Source of the DNA: OPU3-GD-OMZ sp001901525
GTDB lineage: Bacteria > Pseudomonadota > Gammaproteobacteria > Methylococcales > Methylomonadaceae
DNA: 21,835 bases
Assembly: GCA_963981505.1 (NCBI GenBank)
Contig: CAXCEI010000026.1
Coordinates: 1 to 21,835, forward strand
Direction: 5' to 3'
Positions 15,903-21,835 of this stretch are shown here, one piece after another. The stretch's first letter is position 1, and the number at the start of each line of letters is the position of its first letter. The position numbers and the translations under genes are program-made. The notes below the pieces were generated by a model. The model saw nothing but the letters and a program-made list of their open reading frames with translations. It had not been told where the DNA came from and ran no database searches.

Positions 15903-16943
15903 ATGTCTGAACTAGTCTACTCAAATTCTCACGCTGCAGGCGATGCTTATCGTCTCGTTTCACGGCTACAATTAACTTTTGTAAACGGCCTTGAAACTGT
16001 CGCTCGGTCTGTTGGAATACCGTGTGAAATGCATAATTCTGAATGGTTTCGTGACCAGGGTAGCCACGGCGGCGGCAACCGCTTTGGTTTAACCGGTCCG
16101 CTTTTTAATCGAAGTTCAGTGAATATTTCCCAAGTACATTATGATGATTTACCCGGCAAAAAACTCGGTTCAGCAACGGCCCTTTCAACGATTATTCACC
16201 CCAACAATCCATTGGCCCCTTCTTTACATTTGCACCTTAGTTGGACTGAATTTAAAAACAAAACGGGGTTTTGGCGGTTGATGGCCGATTTAAACCCGGC
16301 GATTGAAGACAATCATGCAACACAGACCTTTAATAACTGCCTTAAAACCGTCGCTTCCAAAAGTTATTTAGAGGCTAGTTTACAAGGAGACCGGTATTTT
16401 TATATTCCGGTACTCAAACGCCACCGCGGCGTTGCGCATTTTTACCTTGAAGGTTATCAAACAGAACGCCCTGAGTCGGATAGCCAGTTTGCCGGTGCTT
16501 TCGGGCAAGCGGTCATTCGTTGTTACTTAACACTACTAAAACAAGCCGTCACACGATCGGGCGTCATCACCGAAGCACACTACCAACAACAACTGGATTA
16601 TCACACCTTATATTTTCTGCAAGTTTTAACACTGGATCGCGGCACAACTTCAGGATTACTCATCCATAACCAAAACGATATTGGCATTTTAGCGTCACTG
16701 CCAGCCAACATTAATAAACCCTTACTGACAATGTGGCAGAAAAAATTACCACCGCCTCAAAACCAGCTATTAGCTAACATTCTCGCCGTTTTACCCGAAC
16801 AGAGCCTCTGCCCTATAGACGATCACACTAAAAAGATGATTGCTACGACTGTCCGTTGTCATTATCAAAACCATCCGGAAGCCATTGATCTTCAGGCTAA
16901 CGCTGCAAAAACAACACACACGGTTGCCAATCACCGCGGTTAA
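15903..16943 (+). CDS. Divergent HemF-family (aerobic coproporphyrinogen III oxidase-like) protein
   Basis: 346 aa, longer than E. coli HemF (about 300). Landmarks of the family in order: WFRDQGSHGGGNRF (residues 48-61), VNISQVH (73-79, like VNFSHVH), IIHPNNPLAP (97-106, like VVHPHNP), HLHLSWTE (109-116, where HemF has an H-x-N-x-R strand), RYFYIP (164-169), HRGVAHFYLEG (174-184) and DRGTTSGLL (245-253) then ILASLPANI. The DRG residues, which include the conserved Asp-Arg of HemF, are retained. The family hallmark FGGG-x-DLTPYY is replaced by GFWRLMADLNP (122-132), with all three glycines lost. Either the enzyme is altered or it has another substrate. The C-terminal 70 residues are not typical. 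It diverges from the radical SAM gene. AGGA lies about 19 nt upstream of the ATG, so no good ribosome-binding site supports it. Confidence 0.8.
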   Translation: MSELVYSNSHAAGDAYRLVSRLQLTFVNGLETVARSVGIPCEMHNSEWFRDQGSHGGGNRFGLTGPLFNRSSVNISQVHYDDLPGKKLGSATALSTIIHPNNPLAPSLHLHLSWTEFKNKTGFWRLMADLNPAIEDNHATQTFNNCLKTVASKSYLEASLQGDRYFYIPVLKRHRGVAHFYLEGYQTERPESDSQFAGAFGQAVIRCYLTLLKQAVTRSGVITEAHYQQQLDYHTLYFLQVLTLDRGTTSGLLIHNQNDIGILASLPANINKPLLTMWQKKLPPPQNQLLANILAVLPEQSLCPIDDHTKKMIATTVRCHYQNHPEAIDLQANAAKTTHTVANHRG

Positions 16944-16970
16944 CCCTCGGTTTAAATCACCGTGTGTTTT
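16916..16970 (+). terminator. Possible terminator between convergent hemF-like gene and nhaD
   Basis: A perfect 9-bp stem (ACACACGGT at 16916-16924, ACCGTGTGT at 16959-16967) ends in TTTT at 16967-16970. The loop is 34 nt and contains its own ACCGCGGT palindrome (16933-16940). It overlaps the end of the hemF-like gene and the nhaD stop. The long loop lowers confidence. Confidence 0.35.
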
Positions 16971-18351
16971 ATCCGTTGATCAAAAGATGGGTATAAATAC
17001 TGGCTATGTACCCTAAAGCAATTGCCCAACTCCAGCGCATATGACCAAAGAAAGTGTAGTTTCCTTTAGATTGTCCCATTAAGGCTACACCTGCTGCAGA
17101 CCCGACTGACAATAAACTACCGCCCACTCCAGCCGTTAACGTCACCAATAACCACTGTGAAACATCCATTTCAGGCGACATCGATAAAATAGCGAACATC
17201 ACCGGAATATTATCGACCACAGCAGAAAATAAACCGGCCACAATATTGGCTACCGTCGGCCCCCAACCACCATAAACCATTTCAGACACTTCGGCTAAAT
17301 AACCCATGGTGCCTAAACCACCGACACAAAAAATGACCCCAAAAAAGAAAAACAAGGTATCCCACTCGGCCTGGGCCACTTTATTAAAAATATTGAATTC
17401 ACTAATACCAGGATTCTCTTTTTTATCGTGTAATTTAAGATAATAAGAAAAGAAAAATAAATAAGACAGGCCAGTCATCATCCCCAAAAATGGCGGTAGA
17501 TGTAATAACTGCTCAAAACAAACCGCCGTGGCAATGGTCGCAACAAATAACCCACACACAACAAATCCGCCTTTCTTAACCGCTACCGCTGCACTACTGC
17601 TCTCAGGCAAACCAGTAGGAATTGCAAAAACCATAATCAATGCAGGCACCAAGAAATTAACTACGCTAGGAATAAAAAGAGCAAAAAAACCAAAAAAGTC
17701 TACGTGACCTGACTGCCAGACCATTAAGGTTGTAATATCACCAAAGGGACTAAACGCACCCCCCGCATTAGCTGCAACAACAATATTAATAAACGAAAGG
17801 GAGACGAACTTAGGCTTATCAGAACCTACTGCCAGCACCACTGAGCCCATCAAAAGGGCTGTGGTTAAGTTATCGGCAATCGGTGAGATAAAAAAAGCTA
17901 GAAAACCGGTAATCCAAAATAATTTTCGGTAACTGTAGCCTTTCTTAATTAACCAACTCCGTAGCGCTTCAAAAATACCCCGCTCGGTCATCGCATTGAC
18001 ATATATCATGGCTGTTAATAAAAACAGCAATAATGCGGAATACTCCAAAAGATTATGATTGAGTGCTGCCTCTACAATTTCATTACCGTGTTCAACCTGT
18101 TTACCCAATAATGCAACCAATACCCAAATGGCACCTGCTGCGAGCAAAACCGGCTTGGATTTTCTTAGATGAATAAACTCCTCAGCAATAACCAACCCAT
18201 AAGCAATAACAAAAATAACAATTGCTACCACGCCTAAAGATGACTCTGTTGAATGCAAATTTGTTAACGACGACTCAGACGCTGCTACCGGCAGTGAAAA
18301 TATGACCGACATCAACCCTAACAACCAGGCACTATAATACGATTTAACCAA
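16969..18351 (-). CDS. nhaD: Na+/H+ antiporter NhaD
   Basis: About 460 aa with roughly a dozen hydrophobic segments, preceded by a signal-like N-terminus (WLLGLMSVIFSLPVAASES). It exports Na+ or Li+ in exchange for protons across the inner membrane. Conserved NhaD (ArsB/NhaD superfamily) phrases are present: FFISPIADNLTTALLMGSVV in the first half, NIVVAANAGGAFSPFGDITTLMVWQ, WDTLFFFFGVIFCVGGLGTMG, and VVDNIPVMFAILSM with GGSLLSVGSAAGVALMG in the second half. These carry the polar Asp-Asn and Asp-Thr residues of the transport core. Start: two in-frame TTG codons exist, at 18357 and 18351. GAGGAG lies 2 nt before the first and 8 nt before the second, so 18351 is favoured. A single-gene unit, convergent with the hemF-like gene. 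Confidence 0.9.
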   Translation of the reverse strand: MVKSYYSAWLLGLMSVIFSLPVAASESSLTNLHSTESSLGVVAIVIFVIAYGLVIAEEFIHLRKSKPVLLAAGAIWVLVALLGKQVEHGNEIVEAALNHNLLEYSALLLFLLTAMIYVNAMTERGIFEALRSWLIKKGYSYRKLFWITGFLAFFISPIADNLTTALLMGSVVLAVGSDKPKFVSLSFINIVVAANAGGAFSPFGDITTLMVWQSGHVDFFGFFALFIPSVVNFLVPALIMVFAIPTGLPESSSAAVAVKKGGFVVCGLFVATIATAVCFEQLLHLPPFLGMMTGLSYLFFFSYYLKLHDKKENPGISEFNIFNKVAQAEWDTLFFFFGVIFCVGGLGTMGYLAEVSEMVYGGWGPTVANIVAGLFSAVVDNIPVMFAILSMSPEMDVSQWLLVTLTAGVGGSLLSVGSAAGVALMGQSKGNYTFFGHMRWSWAIALGYIASIYTHLLING

Positions 18352-18641
18352 CTTCAAAACTCCTCAAATTAACAAATACAACGCTCTAAAACACACCTCC
18401 AGATGAAGTGCTCGTCATATAGAAATAACTTTTATAAATACAACAGAAAAATCATGCGCTACGGCACAATTGACAAAAACTTTGAACTAAATTACTCAAA
18501 AAGAGATGACTACAAAAAAAACCATGGCTATTATATCAAGAAAACATCAAGATTTTACGCTATAAAATCAATAACATCCTGATAAACAAAGATCCTTTCT
18601 AGCATTAAAGCCATTATGCTCACATTTAAAGTATTCAAATT
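18352..18641. promoter_or_regulatory. Divergent upstream region of nhaD and the small hydrolase gene
   Basis: About 290 bp, very AT-rich. On the minus strand GAGGAG (18366-18361 area) is the strong ribosome-binding site that decides the nhaD start. TTGTAT followed 16 bp later by TATATG is a weak promoter candidate upstream of it. A perfect TTGACA at 18470-18475 on the plus strand has no matching -10. No ORF or structured RNA is evident. Confidence 0.35.
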
Positions 18642-19166
18642 ATGCGAAAAATAATGATTTACAACCACGGGAAAGACAGTCAACCCTATAGCGCTAAAAC
18701 AAACGTGTTCACCCAAATTGCCGAAAAACAGGGCTATGAGACCCAAAGCATTGATTACCGCGGCCAGAGCGACCCTGACGAACGAGTCTTACAATTACTG
18801 GCAACAGACTGGTCTGAATTTGATGAAATCGTCTTAGTCGGCTCGAGCATGGGCGCTTATGTCTGTGCCGTGGCCGCTGAAACCTTGAACCCGCAAGGAC
18901 TTTTTTTACTGGCACCGGCTTTCTATTTACCGGGTTATCAACGAAGCACTTTTAATATACCCACCCGTGCAATAACGGTCGTTCACGGCTGGCAAGATAC
19001 CGTTGTTCCCCCTGAAAACAGTTGGAAATTTTGCCAACATCACTCCGCCGACCTTACTGTTTGTAACGCTGACCACCGACTCATGACCGTTTTACCTTTT
19101 TTAACCGGAGCATTTAACCGGTTCCTGACCAATCTCAATGCGACCGAGCCCGCCAACAATTTATAA
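18642..19166 (+). CDS. YqiA-like small alpha/beta hydrolase (UPF0227-type)
   Basis: 174-aa single-domain alpha/beta hydrolase. The N-terminal strand IMIYNHGKDS supplies the oxyanion-hole segment. The nucleophile elbow is GSSMGAY with Ser69. Asp119 lies in VVHGWQDTVVPP and His145 in NADHRLM, giving a full Ser-Asp-His triad. Length and layout match the YqiA/UPF0227 esterase family, for which acyl-thioester or ester hydrolysis is proposed; the natural substrate is unknown. It is a lone plus-strand gene, divergent from nhaD and convergent with the next gene (25-bp gap, no terminator seen). No Shine-Dalgarno precedes the ATG at 18642 or the alternative at 18654. Confidence 0.82.
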   Translation: MRKIMIYNHGKDSQPYSAKTNVFTQIAEKQGYETQSIDYRGQSDPDERVLQLLATDWSEFDEIVLVGSSMGAYVCAVAAETLNPQGLFLLAPAFYLPGYQRSTFNIPTRAITVVHGWQDTVVPPENSWKFCQHHSADLTVCNADHRLMTVLPFLTGAFNRFLTNLNATEPANNL

Positions 19167-19191
19167 CATGACTCCCAAATAACCAGAGCCC

Positions 19192-20190
19192 TTATGCCCT
19201 CACATAACCGTGTGCCTGTATAATTTTACATTTGAATGGGCCTTCTATTTCCGATACCGATTCCATAATCTCAGTTTTACCTAACGGCAATAAATACATC
19301 TGTAATTTAACACTGACAAAACGCTTTTCCTGTTCCAACGCTAACTGTAAAAACACTTTAGTAATGGTTACAGTACGGTTCTTATTAACCATTCCCCCCA
19401 CTACAAAGAAGCGTCCTTCTCTATTTACAAATTGCAGAGAAACTGACAACTGCTCTACCTCTTCATCTTGAAGCCTTTCAAACTTAATATCTTCTGAATC
19501 GTCAGGAAATTTAGCACGCACTTGCGCTATCTCATCAGCACATTGTGCTTTAATCCTAAGTTGTTCAGATTCAACGCGTATACGTCCGTCTAAGTATTCT
19601 TTTATTAATAAAATAATGACAATACTCAAAGTGAGAATACCCCAGAATAAAACACTCCCACCTACCTCCAGAAACTCTATTAACAATAAAATGGTTATAA
19701 AAGTAAATAAGCAATACTTCCAAACAGATGGTTCATAATAGGTTGCTTCCAACATGATTTTATAGCGCTTCTTAATATTTTGCTCAGCATAAAAACCTTG
19801 AGCACCAATATAACTCCGCCACTCCTGAACTTCCTGAACACTGGCAAGGTTACGCTCTTCATCAGAGAGGCTCTTATCGACATCACTGCCGTCATTACCT
19901 GTGGATCTATCCTCATCCTTTTGTAAATTACTCAATAAAAATATGACTTGCGAGACATTACGTCGATACCAACCCTTACCGGCATCAAAAACAGCCAGTT
20001 GTTCTTTAAGACCTCGAAAAGTTTGCGGGACTGTGATTAAAAACTTGTGTTCAATCACAAAAGGAAAAGGCAAGTCATCTGTATCTTGGTTCAATGCTAA
20101 TTCTTTGGCTTCTGGTTGTTGATTGCTCAACTCTACTTTCACTAAGCCCGGCATAGCCAGGTTCGTGATAATATAAATCCAACCCTTCAT
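19192..20190 (-). CDS. Membrane protein with degenerate GIY-YIG (T5orf172-like) N-terminal domain
   Basis: 332 aa. The N-terminus GWIYIITNLAMPGLVKV (3-19) closely resembles the opening of T5orf172/MUG113 proteins of the GIY-YIG superfamily, where G-x-IY-x-x-x-N-x-x-MPGL-x-KIG is usual. The following PEAKEL, then DLPFPFVIEHKFLI (39-52), and GWYRRNVSQVIFLL (73-86) match the order of that fold. The catalytic pattern is broken: KIG has become KVE, the arginine helix has no Arg at the expected place, and the usual E-x-x-LH is FRGLKEQL. An acidic, Ser-rich linker (about 92-115), two membrane segments (about 157-174 and 178-197), a charged helix and a beta-rich C-terminal domain (about 235-332, resembling periplasmic or cytosolic beta-sandwich domains with VGGMVNKN) follow. 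Nuclease activity is unlikely. The function is unknown. Confidence 0.7.
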   Translation of the reverse strand: MKGWIYIITNLAMPGLVKVELSNQQPEAKELALNQDTDDLPFPFVIEHKFLITVPQTFRGLKEQLAVFDAGKGWYRRNVSQVIFLLSNLQKDEDRSTGNDGSDVDKSLSDEERNLASVQEVQEWRSYIGAQGFYAEQNIKKRYKIMLEATYYEPSVWKYCLFTFITILLLIEFLEVGGSVLFWGILTLSIVIILLIKEYLDGRIRVESEQLRIKAQCADEIAQVRAKFPDDSEDIKFERLQDEEVEQLSVSLQFVNREGRFFVVGGMVNKNRTVTITKVFLQLALEQEKRFVSVKLQMYLLPLGKTEIMESVSEIEGPFKCKIIQAHGYVRA

Positions 20191-20337
20191 AAGTACACTC
20201 GACCCCTAAGATACTACTGATTTAGTTTAGTTCACTAAACAAAGAATACACTCACTTAAAAGACTCTGATATTAATGCCTTATTAACCCTTAAATAAGCT
20301 GGCCCGTGAGTCACTAAAAACAAAGTACTATTACGCT
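20191..20337. promoter_or_regulatory. Spacer with a 16-bp dyad upstream of the GIY-YIG-like gene
   Basis: 147 bp between the kinase stop and the membrane protein start. It holds a perfect 7+2+7 dyad (GTTTAGT, TC, ACTAAAC) at 20225-20240, about 35-50 bp before the start codon. It also has a weaker CTTATT/AATAAG stem at 20279-20298 with no T run. The first looks like a dimeric-repressor operator, but no promoter hexamers can be assigned with confidence. Confidence 0.35.
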
Positions 20338-21835
20338 TTAAAGAGCCGAAATAACCCCATCCAGCTTTTTCCAATCAACAGGTAACTCCAAGTAATAACT
20401 AAATACATCAGATCTTAACCGGTGTGACTCAGATTCATTATTACTTGCATTTTCTAAAGCAACCACTGGCATTATAGGTTTCTTTGTATGCAAAAACAGC
20501 TTTAATCGATCTTCTTGACTGGTCTGATATAAATGTAAATTTATTATCATCAAGTCATAATCTTTTAATTGGAGCTTTTCAAATGCTCCAATACAGGTAT
20601 CTATAGCATCCACATAATAGCCTTTTTTTTGTAAAATACTTTTCAACCAATGTGTGTTGACAACAATATCATCAACAACCAAGACCCTAATTACTTTGTC
20701 CTTATTTTCAAAGACCTCTGCTTTAAATTGATCCCCCCCCAACCATTCAATTGCTAAATGCTGTTGCAAACAATAAAATAATGCTTCCAGGCTCACTGGT
20801 TTCGTTAAAAATCCTGCACCTCCTGCAACTGTAAAAGCGGCTTTAGCTTCCTTTGAGGCACTGGCAGTCATAGCGATAACAATCCCATGATTATTATTTT
20901 CATTTAATTTTTCAGTCGTCTCAATACCATTCAAACCCGGCATTTTCAAATCCATAAAAATAAGGTCCGGTTTAACACTGTTAACAGACGCCAAACATTG
21001 CTCACCACTTGCTACTGAAAAAACATTAAAGCCTTTTTCAAACAAGAGATCTTCCATAAAAAGTCGATTTGCTAAATTATCATCCACTACCATAATCGTT
21101 TGTTCCAATCCCTTATAACCAAGAGGCATTACCGCCGCCGACTCCTCAACAGTCAATTGACTCACCGATTCAAGCACCAGCGTAAATTCAAAAATACTGC
21201 CTTCATTAACGACAGAATTTACCCTAATCTCTGAATCTAAAATCTCTATGATTTTTTTACAAATAGAAAGCCCTAAACCCATCCCCGGGTTAGCTTTCGA
21301 TGAAAACGTCTGATAGTACGGGTCAAAAATACTTTCCATATCAACCACAGATATTCCCCTCCCCGTATCCTCAACTTGAAAACAAAATTGATTATCGTTC
21401 TGGTAAACCCTTAAATAAACAATACCGACTTCAGTAAACTTGACCGCATTAGTGACTAAATTAATTAATAACTGTCTAAGTAATTTCGCATCTCCTAAAA
21501 CATATTTCGGTAAGTCATTTAATAGTGCTAATTTAAATTCAATCTGTTTTTCCTGACATTGTTGTATTGCAATTTGCTCTACCCCAGATAACAACTCTAG
21601 CAAATTAAATTTTTTATAAACGACATCAATCGCGTCCTTATCATGCACCCCGATTGCCAATAGGTCATCGATCATTAATAATAGCGAATCACCGCATTGG
21701 TGAATAATAGCCAATTTTTCCTTTTGCGCAGCCGTTAACTTTTGGTCATCTTCTAAGAGTTGGGTAAACCCTAACAAGCCGTGTAATGGTGTCTTTAATT
21801 CATGACTAACATGCGCTATAAACTCACTTTTTACA
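20338..21835 (-). CDS. Hybrid sensor histidine kinase with receiver and pseudo-receiver, N-terminus cut by window edge
   Basis: 498 residues are visible and the frame is open to the right edge, so the sensor part is missing. The fragment starts in HisKA (FIAHVSHELKTPLHG, phospho-acceptor His at fragment residue 11). It continues through HATPase_c with N box (LLINLVTNAVKFTE), G1 (VEDTGRGIS) and G2 (GMGLGLSICKKII). REC1 is intact: VVDD, acceptor Asp in IFMDLKMPG (codon near 20952), Thr in AMTAS and Lys in LTKPVS. REC2 keeps VVDD, but its acceptor is Asn (MIINLHLY, near 20540) and the Lys-Pro is replaced by LPVD, so it is a pseudo-receiver. A run of eight G on the coding strand (20733-20740) lies in the linker between them. 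No output domain or cognate regulator is adjacent. Confidence 0.92.
   Translation of the reverse strand, partial: VKSEFIAHVSHELKTPLHGLLGFTQLLEDDQKLTAAQKEKLAIIHQCGDSLLLMIDDLLAIGVHDKDAIDVVYKKFNLLELLSGVEQIAIQQCQEKQIEFKLALLNDLPKYVLGDAKLLRQLLINLVTNAVKFTEVGIVYLRVYQNDNQFCFQVEDTGRGISVVDMESIFDPYYQTFSSKANPGMGLGLSICKKIIEILDSEIRVNSVVNEGSIFEFTLVLESVSQLTVEESAAVMPLGYKGLEQTIMVVDDNLANRLFMEDLLFEKGFNVFSVASGEQCLASVNSVKPDLIFMDLKMPGLNGIETTEKLNENNNHGIVIAMTASASKEAKAAFTVAGGAGFLTKPVSLEALFYCLQQHLAIEWLGGDQFKAEVFENKDKVIRVLVVDDIVVNTHWLKSILQKKGYYVDAIDTCIGAFEKLQLKDYDLMIINLHLYQTSQEDRLKLFLHTKKPIMPVVALENASNNESESHRLRSDVFSYYLELPVDWKKLDGVISAL

Noticed and set aside
18470..18475. Perfect TTGACA on the plus strand upstream of the hydrolase gene
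   Set aside because: No -10 hexamer at 16-18 bp and it is about 170 bp from the start codon; probably chance in AT-rich DNA.
18555..18746. Minus-strand ORF of 63 codons overlapping the hydrolase start
   Set aside because: It runs antisense into the hydrolase coding region, has no ribosome-binding site and no recognisable motif.

Overview
The window reads as chromosomal DNA of a gram-negative gammaproteobacterium of fairly low GC. It carries an outer-membrane type II secretion system (T2SS), a LapD/LapG adhesin-control pair, an NhaD antiporter and a tight, minus-strand-dominated gene layout. The T2SS gene order (E-F-G-H-I-J-K-L-M-N-D) is that of the Xanthomonas xps type. The overall gene set would fit a type I methanotroph (Methylococcales) or a relative, but that assignment is an inference and no single gene proves it.

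Region 1 (1-10242, all minus strand): a T2SS locus that is complete except for the last codons of gspD. gspE, F, G, H, I, J, K, L, M and N are packed with gaps of about 10 bp or less, or with 4- to 23-bp overlaps. A 251-bp gap follows, then gspD, a lipoprotein secretin that runs off the left edge. A short GspC-like protein occupies the gspN slot, and no full-length GspC with a PDZ domain is present.

Region 2 (10243-13103, minus): a 264-bp spacer with short repeats, then lapG (periplasmic calcium-dependent cysteine protease) and lapD (inner-membrane c-di-GMP receptor with degenerate GGDEF and EAL domains). Together they are expected to control release of a large surface adhesin, which is not encoded here.

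Region 3 (13321-16943): a B12-binding-type radical SAM protein with an unusual CX4CX2C cluster motif is translationally coupled to a MOSC-domain protein (both minus). Diverging from them is a HemF-family protein that has lost the family's glycine-rich FGGG-DLTP segment. These three genes are the best candidates for undescribed chemistry in the window. A tetrapyrrole-related role is a hypothesis only.

Region 4 (16969-21835): the Na+/H+ antiporter NhaD (minus), a small YqiA-like alpha/beta hydrolase (plus), a membrane protein that starts with a degenerate GIY-YIG (T5orf172-like) domain (minus), and a hybrid histidine kinase (minus) cut by the right edge. The kinase has one intact receiver and one pseudo-receiver, with a G8 tract between them.

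No tRNA, rRNA, CRISPR array or intact insertion sequence was seen. No gene-free stretch exceeds 300 bp.
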